Positions 25,483 through 32,399 of a DNA stretch of 64,000 nucleotides are shown one piece after another; the first letter of the stretch is position 1; every line of letters begins with the position of its first letter. This DNA comes from Pseudomonas sp. P5_109 (lineage in GTDB: Bacteria; Pseudomonadota; Gammaproteobacteria; Pseudomonadales; Pseudomonadaceae). A program made the translations under genes and the position numbers. Where the stretch lies: contig NZ_CP125380.1 of assembly GCF_034009455.1 (NCBI RefSeq), positions 1,963,001-2,027,000 of the forward strand, written 5' to 3'. The notes beneath the pieces are model-generated. The model saw only the letters and a list, made by a program, of their open reading frames with translations. It searched no databases and was not told the DNA's origin.

Positions 25483-26172
25483 TTAACCCAGATGTTCCTG
25501 GTCCTGGATGATCGCGTTGTCCAGTGCCTCCAGCAGCGCTTTGCGTACCTTCAACTTGGTGTTCTTGTGTGCGGTCATGTTGATCTTCTTCAACTGACGG
25601 GCCGCCGCCAGGGCCGCGCCCTGCAGTTCCTCGGCCGACACCACCACATCAAGGAAACCGGCAGCCACGGCGCCTTGTGGATTGAACATCTCGCCGTTGA
25701 CCACCGAACGCTGCAGCGCCACCTTGTTCAGGCGATCACGTGCGATCTCGATGCCCGCGTGGTGCATGGTCATGCCGATCTGCACTTCGTTAAGGCCAAT
25801 GCTGAACGCGCCGTCTACGCCGATGCGATAGTCCGCCGACAACAGCAGGAACGCACCCTTGGCCACCGCATGCCCCGGGCACGCCACAATCACCGGGAAG
25901 GGGTGCGACAGCAGGCGACGAGCCAGGGTCGAGCCGGAAGTCACCAGCGCCACCGCCTCTCTAGGGCCGGATGTCATCACCTTCAGGTCATAACCGCCGG
26001 AGAGAATGCCCGGCTGGCCGGTAATGATCACCACCGCACGATCAGCCACGGCCTGATCCAGCGCAGTGTTGAACGCGGCAATCACATCCGGGGAGATGGC
26101 ATTGACCTTGCCATTGCTCAAGGTCAGGGTCGCGATACCGTCTTCGAGATGGTAAGAGATCAACTCACTCAT
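25483..26172 (-). CDS. Crotonase/enoyl-CoA hydratase family protein
   Basis: A 229-residue single-domain crotonase. Typical segments are GIATLTLSNGKVNAISPDV at the N-terminus, SGGYDLKVM (oxyanion loop region) and FSIGLNEVQIGM, where the Glu may be catalytic. It is shorter than most hydratases (about 257 residues). The usual Glu in the A-G-A-D-L loop is replaced by GGYD. The reaction is therefore uncertain: hydratase, isomerase or other CoA-thioester chemistry. It starts at 26172 with AAAGGAATAGCG upstream. It is not in an operon with the beta-oxidation genes at 19-22 kb. Confidence 0.85.
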   Translation of the reverse strand: MSELISYHLEDGIATLTLSNGKVNAISPDVIAAFNTALDQAVADRAVVIITGQPGILSGGYDLKVMTSGPREAVALVTSGSTLARRLLSHPFPVIVACPGHAVAKGAFLLLSADYRIGVDGAFSIGLNEVQIGMTMHHAGIEIARDRLNKVALQRSVVNGEMFNPQGAVAAGFLDVVVSAEELQGAALAAARQLKKINMTAHKNTKLKVRKALLEALDNAIIQDQEHLG

Positions 26173-26413
26173 GACGCTATTCCTTTCAATAAAGTTGGGC
26201 AGACGTTACCCACCGCCGTAGGCCAGGTAAAGCGCCGTGACTGACCCGCCAGTCACCCTTTGCCCGCCCGCCAGGCGTAACCCGCCGCGCCTGCCGCGCA
26301 TTCCCCTCTATATAGAAGAGGTCACGAAGCCGGAGATTGGCCGGTTTGCCATGGCCCGGAACGACGGCAAACGCTGAATCGCGTTAACCGCATGAAAATT
26401 CTGAAAAAAATGT

Positions 26414-26442
26414 TTGCCATCGGAAAAGCTTTCGACTACATT
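26414..26442 (+). promoter_or_regulatory. Sigma70 promoter of tRNA-Ser
   Basis: TTGCCA, 17 bases, TACATT, then a GC-rich discriminator (GCGCGCC) typical of stringently controlled stable-RNA promoters. It starts about 35 bases before the mature tRNA. Confidence 0.7.
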
Positions 26443-26480
26443 AGCGCGCCTCGACAGACAGAACATGTTTGAAGAGATAC

Positions 26481-26570
26481 GGTGAAGTGTCCGAGTGGCT
26501 TAAGGAGCACGCCTGGAAAGTGTGTATACAGGAAACTGTATCGAGAGTTCGAATCTCTCCTTCACCGCCA
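26481..26570 (+). tRNA. tRNA-Ser (anticodon GGA)
   Basis: Ninety bases with a 7-base acceptor stem (GGTGAAG / CTTCACC), discriminator G and encoded CCA. The anticodon arm CACGC-CTGGAAA-GTGTG gives anticodon GGA for UCC/UCU codons. The long variable arm and the T arm GAGAG-TTCGAAT-CTCTC are as expected for class II tRNA-Ser. The region just downstream carries lower-GC genes, consistent with tRNA genes being integration sites, but I found no second copy of the tRNA 3' end in the following 2 kb. Confidence 0.97.
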
Positions 26571-26583
26571 CATTCTGTAAACA

Positions 26584-26622
26584 CAAACCCCTGATTTTCC
26601 TAGAGAAAGTCGGGGGTTTGTG
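26584..26622 (+). terminator. Terminator after tRNA-Ser
   Basis: AAACCCCTGATTTT ... AAAGTCGGGGGTTT forms a long stem 14 bases after the tRNA, followed by TGTGGTTTTTGG. Confidence 0.7.
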
Positions 26623-26973
26623 GTTTTTGGCGTCTGAAAAAGGGCGATATGGGAATACCGGGGACTTTTTGGCTCTTCTCGGCTTAACAAGCCCGGTTGC
26701 TGAATGTGCAGCGACGCTTGGAAAGTATCCCGCCTAAATTAAGGCTGGCAGGGTGGTAACCAGCCAAAAACGCAGTAAGCGTACCGTCTTACGCAACTCT
26801 CGGAGTTTGCCTACAACTTCAGCAGGGGCCACCGGATATTCTTGTACCCGCCCCGAACAGAATCTGAACCTCAGACACGAAAACGCCGCTTTCCTATTGC
26901 TGGTTGATTGCGGTATCTGGTTAGGTGTGACTGCGGAACCTGACTGCAGTATTGAATAGGGCTTGTCGCAAGA
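26623..26973. other. Non-coding or degraded stretch after tRNA-Ser
   Basis: About 350 bases with no supportable gene. The minus strand stays open from about 26860 to 26735 and would encode a helical, Arg/Leu-rich peptide (VAPAEVVGKLRELRKTVRLL) with no clear start. It could be the remnant of an inserted gene. No integrase or transposase motif was seen. Confidence 0.4.
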
Positions 26974-27627
26974 ATGAGAATTGAACTAAAGAACCTTATC
27001 AAAGCTGCTCTGTTGATTTTTGCGGTGTGGCTCGCGCAGTTCATTGAGCATGAAACACTGACAGTATTCATCTTTACCACTGTATTTTCATGTGGTGGGT
27101 ATTTTGCTGTTCGCAATCGCAAGAGTATCAGTGCTTTTGCAAGAAAATGGCCAAGCTCACTGGTCTTCACCGCATTCATTTTTTACATTTGCAAAATCGT
27201 GGCAGAAAAAACCATCAACGCTACCACTGGCATTGAAGTCGAAAATATCAGGTACGCCTCGACCATCGGCGGCTTCATTTTATCTATCCCGGTATCACTG
27301 CTTTTCATCAGCATTTGCATGCTCGTTTGTTGGCAGATAAAAGAGTTGTTTGGTGTGCGGATATGCGAGTCTTCCGAAGAGCACGTACCAGGGCTGAAGA
27401 TCTTCTTCATCGGGGCCCTGATGGGAGTCGGCATGCTCGCTTCATCACAAGTTGATCCTTTAATACGGTATGCGGTTCTCGCTGACGCGTCGAAGGTCGC
27501 GACCTGCGGGCCACTGGAAAATGACGTTGTCTACATCCGAAAAAATCCGGATACCTGTTCTAAAATCCACGTGAATCTTTCTAAGGGCATCTATAACTTT
27601 ACCGATGTACCTGTGAAATCCAATTGA
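26974..27627 (+). CDS. Hypothetical multi-pass membrane protein
   Basis: A 217-residue protein with four or five hydrophobic helices (about 9-27, 30-46, 64-82, 100-124, 145-165) and a short C-terminal tail outside the bilayer containing two Cys (ATCGPLEN ... PDTCSKIH) that could form a disulfide. Codon use is AT-richer than its neighbours (AAA, ATT, TTT, TCA frequent), which suggests recent acquisition. No family recognised. The ATG at 26974 opens MRIELKNLIKAALLIFAV; GGGCTTGTCGCAAGA upstream is a weak ribosome site. Its neighbours are the tRNA-Ser gene and a second unusual membrane protein on the opposite strand. Confidence 0.72.
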   Translation: MRIELKNLIKAALLIFAVWLAQFIEHETLTVFIFTTVFSCGGYFAVRNRKSISAFARKWPSSLVFTAFIFYICKIVAEKTINATTGIEVENIRYASTIGGFILSIPVSLLFISICMLVCWQIKELFGVRICESSEEHVPGLKIFFIGALMGVGMLASSQVDPLIRYAVLADASKVATCGPLENDVVYIRKNPDTCSKIHVNLSKGIYNFTDVPVKSN

Positions 27628-27669
27628 AGTGCGTCAACGTACCGTCGCCCGGGCCTTGACGGTTCTCTA

Positions 27670-28251
27670 CTACGTTAGCTCAAGTCGCTCTTGCGCATAG
27701 TCCTTGCCTGCCAAGGTAAGTTCAAAAGTGGTGGCGCCGAACGTACCCCGTGTGACGTTTTGCTTCACAAGATGTTTAACCTGGAGTTGTTTCAGGCCAT
27801 CTTCAACTTCCAGCTTGCTGAGTGAGACAAGCTTGCAAATTGAGTCTAGATTTGCAATTTTCCTGAAGTTTGCATGATAGGCCAAAGCCTCCATCAGCAG
27901 CGTTTGGTTATCTGTCAATTGCGGAAACTGAGGGTTGTTGTTTTTGTAGATTTTTCGCTCTATCTCATGTAGCTCGGTGTTAGCTCCGTCAGTGCTGCGG
28001 AAGTAGTAAATCGCTATAGACATAGTGCTGATTAACACCGCGATAATCATCAGCAGCAACCAGTTCGGCATTGGCGTTTCCAACGAAAGCCAGTTCCAGG
28101 CACGTAGCAGCCAGTCCTTGGTATCTGCCAGTAACGTCAGGTGGAAGTAGGTGTCGAGCAGTTTTGTGGCAGCCCAAGCAACAAGGAGGCCTCCAGCCAG
28201 GTAGGCCATAGCCTTGAACATGAACGGGGAATTCTTGTCTTCTGCTGCCAT
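27670..28251 (-). CDS. Two-helix membrane protein with C-terminal winged-helix-like domain (SieB-like architecture)
   Basis: A 193-residue protein. Two transmembrane helices (about 11-33 and 62-83) are separated by a loop with WLLRAWNWLSLETPMPN. A cytosolic linker follows, then a helical domain of about 80 residues (LTDNQTLLMEALAYH ... SICKLVSLSKLEVEDGLKQLQVKHLV ... TFELTLAGKDYAQERL) that reads as a winged helix. This layout recalls SieB-type superinfection-exclusion proteins, but I see no decisive motif. Base composition is AT-richer than core genes. Start at 28251. Its position next to a tRNA gene in a low-GC pocket fits a horizontally acquired, possibly defensive gene. Confidence 0.65.
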   Translation of the reverse strand: MAAEDKNSPFMFKAMAYLAGGLLVAWAATKLLDTYFHLTLLADTKDWLLRAWNWLSLETPMPNWLLLMIIAVLISTMSIAIYYFRSTDGANTELHEIERKIYKNNNPQFPQLTDNQTLLMEALAYHANFRKIANLDSICKLVSLSKLEVEDGLKQLQVKHLVKQNVTRGTFGATTFELTLAGKDYAQERLELT

Positions 28252-28536
28252 GCTGCTCGCCCCCAGTGCAGGAAACAGATCTTATTAGCATAGCAGTGGA
28301 AAAGTGCAGCTCTGGCATTGGTGCGGGTGGGGGAGGAATTGCTACAGGTAGGAGGGCGCTTTAGGGCCTGCCAGAGGCGTTTTAAACGCGAAGCTATGGA
28401 CGGAGCGGTTGCACCGGCTGGTCTGGTGATTGGGGTTTGAATTTCAGGTGGGGCAAACAAGGGGCTTTCCGCGCTAGCGGTGACCAGGCCGATCCGGCTG
28501 TTAGACTGCTCAATCTCCTCGAATGGAATCGACCTC

Positions 28537-29880
28537 ATGTTCCGTCCTCGCGCCAGCTTTCGCGGTGCAGCCAAGTTCATCGCGGCTGTGTCGATTGTTG
28601 CCATGTCACCACTGGCTCTCGCATCCGCTCCCGCAAACTTTCCCGACGCTCAAGCCAGCGACCCCGCCAGGCTGGGCTGGATGGTCGGCTCTCCACCCCC
28701 CGCTGATCGCACCGTGCGTTTTGAAGACGGCAGCTATTTCCGGTTCCCGGCAATGCGCTGGAGTGTTTCGAACTTTCGGCAGCTGATGCCGACGATCAAC
28801 GTTTCACACGGCCTGGGTGCTCCGGCTCCACTGGAGATGGCGCTGCGCAAAGAGATCGACGGGATCAGTTTCGTCCCGCTCGGCGCCACTGCGCCGATGA
28901 CCTGGGAGCAATCCCTCGCGGCGACCTACACCGATGGCATTGTGGTCATGCATCGCGGAAAAGTTGTCTACGAGCGCTACTTCGGCGTGTTGAAACCGGA
29001 CGGCCAGCATGCTGCGATGTCGGTGACCAAGTCCGTGGTCGGCACGCTGGGCGCCCTGTTGGTGGCGCAGGGGCAGCTCGATGCTGGCAAGCGCGTTGCC
29101 GAATATGTACCGGAGCTGGCGGATTCTGCGTTTGGTGGCGCCACGGTACGCCAGGTGCTCGACATGACCACGGGCCTCAAGTACAGCGAGGACTACGCGG
29201 ACCCGGATGCCGAGGTCTGGGCCCATGCCAGGGCAGGCAGTCCGCTGCCCAAACCCAAGGGTTATGAAGGCCCTCGCAGTTACTACGAGTTTCTGCAGAC
29301 GGTGCAACCGCAAGGTGAGCACGGCAAAGCGTTTGCCTACAAAACCGTCAATACCGACGTGTTGGGCTGGGTCATCGCGCGCGCCACCGGTCGCAACGTT
29401 GCGCAACTGCTGTCGGAGAAAATCTGGAGCCGCCTGGGCGCCGAACAGGACGCCTATTTCACCGTGGATTCCATTGGCACGCCGTTCGCCGGTGGTGGCC
29501 TGAACACGGGGTTGCGGGACCTGGCGCGGTTTGGCGAGATGTTGCGTAACGGTGGTCGGTTCAATGGTCAGCAGATCGTGCCACAGGCAGTGGTCGATGA
29601 TATCCGTGGCGGCGCTGATAAACAGGTGTTCGCCAGCGCGGGATACACATTGCTCAAAGACTGGAGTTACCGCTCGATGTGGTGGGTGACGGACAAGGAG
29701 GGCGGGGCGTTCATGGCGCGTGGGGTCCATGGGCAGCGCATCTATGTCGACCCGAGGGCCGAAATGGTCATCGTCCGCTACGCATCCCATCCGGTGGCCA
29801 GCAACTCGGCCAATGATCCCGTCACTTTGCCGGCGTTTGATGCGCTGGCTGAATATCTGAACAGGAATAGACAGCAATGA
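28537..29880 (+). CDS. Beta-lactamase-family serine hydrolase (NylB-like)
   Basis: A 447-residue protein with an N-terminal signal peptide (basic MFRPRASFRGAAKF, then a hydrophobic core ending ALASA). The class C beta-lactamase/DD-peptidase fold is shown by the SVTK box (Ser162, Lys165), DMTTGLKYSEDY with the second catalytic Tyr near 213, and VHGQ near the C-terminus. The TTGLKYSEDY form is typical of 6-aminohexanoate-dimer hydrolase-like enzymes, so an esterase or amidase is more likely than a true beta-lactamase. The ATG at 28537 begins the signal peptide. It overlaps the ybjQ-like gene by 4 bases, so the two are translationally coupled. Confidence 0.88.
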   Translation: MFRPRASFRGAAKFIAAVSIVAMSPLALASAPANFPDAQASDPARLGWMVGSPPPADRTVRFEDGSYFRFPAMRWSVSNFRQLMPTINVSHGLGAPAPLEMALRKEIDGISFVPLGATAPMTWEQSLAATYTDGIVVMHRGKVVYERYFGVLKPDGQHAAMSVTKSVVGTLGALLVAQGQLDAGKRVAEYVPELADSAFGGATVRQVLDMTTGLKYSEDYADPDAEVWAHARAGSPLPKPKGYEGPRSYYEFLQTVQPQGEHGKAFAYKTVNTDVLGWVIARATGRNVAQLLSEKIWSRLGAEQDAYFTVDSIGTPFAGGGLNTGLRDLARFGEMLRNGGRFNGQQIVPQAVVDDIRGGADKQVFASAGYTLLKDWSYRSMWWVTDKEGGAFMARGVHGQRIYVDPRAEMVIVRYASHPVASNSANDPVTLPAFDALAEYLNRNRQQ

Positions 29881-30197
29881 TCACAACGACAACCCACTCC
29901 ATCGAAGGCCGGCAAATTACCGCCTACCTGGACATCGTCAGCGCCGAGTCGGTGCAAGGGATCAACGTTGTCCGCGATGTGTTTGCCGGTATGCGCGACT
30001 TTTTCGGCGGGCGTTCCCAGACACTCGAGCGAGCGTTGAAGGAAGCACGCATTCAGGCCACCGATGAGATCAAGGAGCGGGCACGGGCGCTTGCGGCGGA
30101 TGCGGTGGTTGGGCTTGATTATGAGATCAGCATGCCAGCCGGCAAAGGCGGGATGGTCGTGGTGTTTGTGACCGGGACGGCGGTCAAGTTGAGGTGA
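29877..30197 (+). CDS. YbjQ/UPF0145 (DUF74) family protein
   Basis: A 106-residue cytoplasmic protein of the YbjQ family, sometimes called heavy-metal-binding-domain proteins, which forms pentameric rings. The family pattern is clear: a strand ending in VSAESVQGINVVRD, then RDFFGGRSQTLERALKEAR, then ALAADAVVGLDYEIS and a C-terminal VFVTGTAVKL. It has no established activity. The start codon overlaps the serine-hydrolase stop (ATGA), an unusual pairing of a secreted enzyme with a cytoplasmic ring protein. Confidence 0.9.
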   Translation: MITTTTHSIEGRQITAYLDIVSAESVQGINVVRDVFAGMRDFFGGRSQTLERALKEARIQATDEIKERARALAADAVVGLDYEISMPAGKGGMVVVFVTGTAVKLR

Positions 30198-30345
30198 AAG
30201 GTGTGAAGCCATTCGTCGGTCACGGGAGAATCAGAACGGCAGGTCCATTAGTGACCGACTAGTCTAGAAAACCTTGGCGATCGATATTCTTTCAGGCAAA
30301 GGGCTTGCCGGTGTCGATATCGCATTTTTGAACGGGGGTGAAGAG

Positions 30346-30534
30346 ATGGCTGATCCGTATATCGAGGACGATGGCGCAGAGTTTCCGATCAACAATTCCG
30401 TGCGGTGTGGCCAGACCCAGTATGTGGCCAGTTTCGGCGAGGACCAGACCGAGGTCGACAAGATCAAGACCAGGGCGTGCCGGGTACTGAAGGGCAAATT
30501 CCTGCCCAAGGTGACAGCACCGGCCAGGAAGTAA
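30346..30534 (+). CDS. Small hypothetical protein
   Basis: A 62-residue acidic-to-basic protein, MADPYIEDDGAEFPINNSV followed by RCGQTQYVASFGEDQTEVDKIKTRA and a lysine-rich end. The ATG at 30346 is preceded by GGGGGTGAAGAG. The frame is open further upstream to a TTG at 30274, but there is no matching ribosome site. No family recognised. A terminator follows 14 bases later, which supports it being a real transcript end. Confidence 0.6.
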   Translation: MADPYIEDDGAEFPINNSVRCGQTQYVASFGEDQTEVDKIKTRACRVLKGKFLPKVTAPARK

Positions 30535-30547
30535 TCCACTACCGACA

Positions 30548-30572
30548 GACCCCGTCATTGAGCGGGGTTTTT
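30548..30572 (+). terminator. Rho-independent terminator
   Basis: ACCCCG-TCATTGAG-CGGGGTTTTT, 14 bases after the 62-residue ORF. Confidence 0.8.
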
Positions 30573-30844
30573 CATGACTGAAAGGGATTTATGACAAGTT
30601 TTTTAAGGTGGTGATCGTTCACAAACTTTTCACAACACCCTACGTAGTCTCGACTCATCCGTTAGAAAGCAACACCTGGCCCGTTTCCCCTGCGGGCTTT
30701 TTTTTGTCCGCGATAAAACCTTTTCCAAAAATGCTGTCCAACCGTCGCCAATCGCGAAGTTGGACCAGCGCGCTGGACTTTGTCCGCGCAAAAGCATTCA
30801 ATCGCGCCCCCTTTTTGTGTACCCCTATTTTTGAGGTTTTTGTC
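30573..30844. other. Leader region of the glycine-zipper gene with an internal terminator
   Basis: About 270 AT-rich bases without a gene. It contains a possible sigma70 promoter (TTCACA, 17 bases, TACGTA at about 30618-30646) and a strong hairpin GCCCG-TTTCCCCT-GCGGGC followed by nine T residues (30679-30706). The promoter-terminator pair could make an RNA of about 55 bases, or the hairpin could attenuate transcription of the zipper gene 140 bases further on. Confidence 0.45.
30679..30706 (+). terminator. Terminator or attenuator upstream of the glycine-zipper gene
   Basis: GCCCGTTTCCCCTGCGGGC followed by a run of T. It is not at the end of any recognisable gene on this strand. Confidence 0.7.
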
Positions 30845-31213
30845 ATGCGTTTAACACTGCCCGCTCTGGTTCTGGGGCTTATGGTCGCTCAAGGTGCAAT
30901 GGCGGGTGACGGCACTGCCGCACTGGGCGGTGGCCTGGGTGGCGCATTGGGTAACGTGGTCGGCCAGAAAATGGGCGGCAGCACTGGTGCAGCGATTGGT
31001 GCGGGCGTGGCTGGCGCGGCGGGCAGCGCAGTTGCCGCCAAAAAAGGTCATCGCACCAGCGCTGCTATCGGTGGCGGTGTCGGTGCAGCCGGTGGTTCGG
31101 TGATCGGTAACAGCCTTGGTGGCAAGTCCGGTGCCACCATCGGTGCAGGCCTGGGCGGTGCATTGGGCGGCGGCGTGGGCAGCAACCTGGCCCATGGTCA
31201 CAAGCGTCACTGA
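30845..31213 (+). CDS. Exported glycine-zipper protein 1
   Basis: A 122-residue protein with a signal peptide (MRLTLPALVLGLMVAQGAMA) followed by an almost continuous run of glycine-zipper helices: repeats of GGGLGGALGNVVG, GAAIGAGVAGAAG, AAIGGGVGAAGG and ATIGAGLGGALGG. It ends in a basic His-rich tail (AHGHKRH). Glycine zippers pack tightly in membranes and occur in outer-membrane lipoproteins such as the YgaM/OmpA-like group; here there is no lipobox Cys. It is a paralogue of the gene at 31327. The start at 30845 begins the signal peptide, although the ribosome site is weak (GAGGTTTTTGTC). Confidence 0.82.
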   Translation: MRLTLPALVLGLMVAQGAMAGDGTAALGGGLGGALGNVVGQKMGGSTGAAIGAGVAGAAGSAVAAKKGHRTSAAIGGGVGAAGGSVIGNSLGGKSGATIGAGLGGALGGGVGSNLAHGHKRH

Positions 31214-31230
31214 TCCTGATCCTGATTTGA

Positions 31231-31260
31231 AAAGAGCCCGGCTTGATGCCGGGCTTTTTT
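31231..31260 (+). terminator. Rho-independent terminator between the two glycine-zipper genes
   Basis: AAAGAGCCCGGC-TTGAT-GCCGGGCTTTTTT, 18 bases after the first zipper gene. Confidence 0.88.
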
Positions 31261-31326
31261 GTATCTGAACGATTTACGCCGTAGCGGCTCAAATCTTCCA
31301 TACCCTAGAAGAATGTGAGGCGTGCC

Positions 31327-31794
31327 ATGAACCCGAAAACCAACGGCAAAAAAAACGCAAGCCAGAGTGCTCGACGCTTGATGTTGCCTGCGATTGTTTT
31401 TGGATTGCTGGTCTCTCAGGCGGTGCTGGCCGGAGGTAACGGAGATGCCGCTGTAGGCGGTGGTCTTGGCGGGGTGCTGGGCAACGTTGTCGGTGGCCAG
31501 GTGGGCGGCAGTACTGGCGCAGCGATCGGTGCGGGCGTCGGCGGAGCGGCCGGCGGTGCCATTGCCGCGCCCAAAAACAGCCGCACCGAGGCGGCGGTTG
31601 GCGGTGGTTTGGGCGCCGCGGGTGGTTCGGTGGTCGGCAACAGTCTTGGCGGTTCGACCGGATCGGCCATCGGCGCAGGTCTTGGCGGTGCGGCGGGCGG
31701 TGCGGTCGGCAATAACCTGGGGAGTGACAGCGGCCATTCCCATTCCGGTGGCGGTCATAAACATTCGAATAAGCACCACAATAAGCATCACTAG
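31327..31794 (+). CDS. Exported glycine-zipper protein 2
   Basis: A 155-residue paralogue of the preceding zipper protein. After a basic N-terminus (MNPKTNGKKNASQSARRL) a hydrophobic signal helix ends at VLAGG. Then come the same zipper blocks: GGGLGGVLGNVVGGQVGGSTGAAIGAGVGGAAGGAIAA and GGGLGAAGGSVVGNSLGG. The C-terminal tail is longer and richer in His/Ser/Asn (HSHSGGGHKHSNKHHNKHH), a possible metal-binding or periplasmic tail. The start at 31327 uses GTGAGGCGTGCC. The next small gene starts 17 bases later with a nearly identical ribosome site (GCGAGGCATGCC). Confidence 0.82.
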   Translation: MNPKTNGKKNASQSARRLMLPAIVFGLLVSQAVLAGGNGDAAVGGGLGGVLGNVVGGQVGGSTGAAIGAGVGGAAGGAIAAPKNSRTEAAVGGGLGAAGGSVVGNSLGGSTGSAIGAGLGGAAGGAVGNNLGSDSGHSHSGGGHKHSNKHHNKHH

Positions 31795-31810
31795 TTAAGC
31801 GAGGCATGCC

Positions 31811-31987
31811 ATGAAAACCGCAGGCAAGGAAGAAAAAGGCCCGGGCGGACAGACGTATATCAACGATCCCGGCAATGAAGACCCGGGATCGTTGATGGAT
31901 GATGCGACGGTGCCGCTTAACGATGCTGATGATGCGGGCGGTGTCGGGAATATTGAGTTTGAAGATGAGGAAGAGGACGAAGACTGA
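31811..31987 (+). CDS. Small acidic protein 1 (58 residues)
   Basis: MKTAGKEEKGPGGQTYINDP is followed by a strongly acidic sequence ending DADDAGGVGNIEFEDEEEDED. It is hydrophilic, probably disordered, with no signal peptide. The ATG has GCGAGGCATGCC directly upstream, the same layout as the zipper gene before it, and lies 17 bases after that gene's stop, so the two are probably co-transcribed. The product shares the DDAGG segment with the acidic protein at 32095. No family recognised. Confidence 0.6.
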   Translation: MKTAGKEEKGPGGQTYINDPGNEDPGSLMDDATVPLNDADDAGGVGNIEFEDEEEDED

Positions 31988-32094
31988 TCGAGCCGTGTTG
32001 CAGCATTGACCGGCTGTCTACTTGATCGAGCGCGTCCATCGCCCAGTCCTCGATAGGCCGTGGCCTGCACTTCAGGTCACTGCGGAGGTGCGAA

Positions 32095-32310
32095 ATGAAC
32101 ACTGATCCGAAAATCTTCGACGTTGATGAAACACCGGAGTATCCGCTGCCATCTCCTACTGACTCCTTGAGCCGCGACCAACGACCGCCGGACGATGATG
32201 ATGCCGGCGTGGAGCAGGTTCCGAGCGACGACAACATTGAGGCAGACTCGGAAGATCGAGACGATGCGGGCGGTGATGACTCGGGTGAGCCGGCTATTTC
32301 GCCGCGATAG
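32095..32310 (+). CDS. Small acidic protein 2 (71 residues)
   Basis: A hydrophilic, Asp/Pro-rich protein: MNTDPKIFDVDETPEYPLPS, then QRPPDDDDAGVEQVPSDDN and DRDDAGGDDSGEPA. No hydrophobic helix or signal peptide. CGGAGGTGCGAA gives a good ribosome site for the ATG at 32095. It may be a divergent relative of the acidic protein 107 bases upstream (shared DDAGG). It converges on the RHS gene, whose stop is 90 bases away. The opposite strand is also open here (32077-32397) but encodes only Arg/Val-rich sequence expected as a shadow of acidic codons. Confidence 0.6.
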   Translation: MNTDPKIFDVDETPEYPLPSPTDSLSRDQRPPDDDDAGVEQVPSDDNIEADSEDRDDAGGDDSGEPAISPR

Positions 32311-32399
32311 TGAGAAAACCCAAGTCCCGATTACTTCTTTAAGGAGTCGATCCGAAGGGGGGCATATCCGCCTCCAGAAGTTTCCAGGGTCCTCCATTA

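Noticed and set aside
26481-26570. tRNA-Ser 3' end as the left attachment site of an integrated element
   Set aside because: I searched by eye for a repeat of the tRNA 3' end (GAGTTCGAATCTCTCC) up to 30 kb and found none, and saw no integrase; old insertion remains possible but is not supported.
28480-28536. Upstream start for the serine hydrolase at 28480
   Set aside because: It would add 19 residues in front of a normal signal peptide.
32077-32397. 106-codon minus-strand frame starting two bases after the RHS stop, possible immunity gene
   Set aside because: It covers the acidic protein gene at 32095 on the other strand, whose acidic codons read as Arg/Val/Ile on this strand. The acidic gene has the better ribosome site, and the minus-strand product has no recognisable immunity-like feature.
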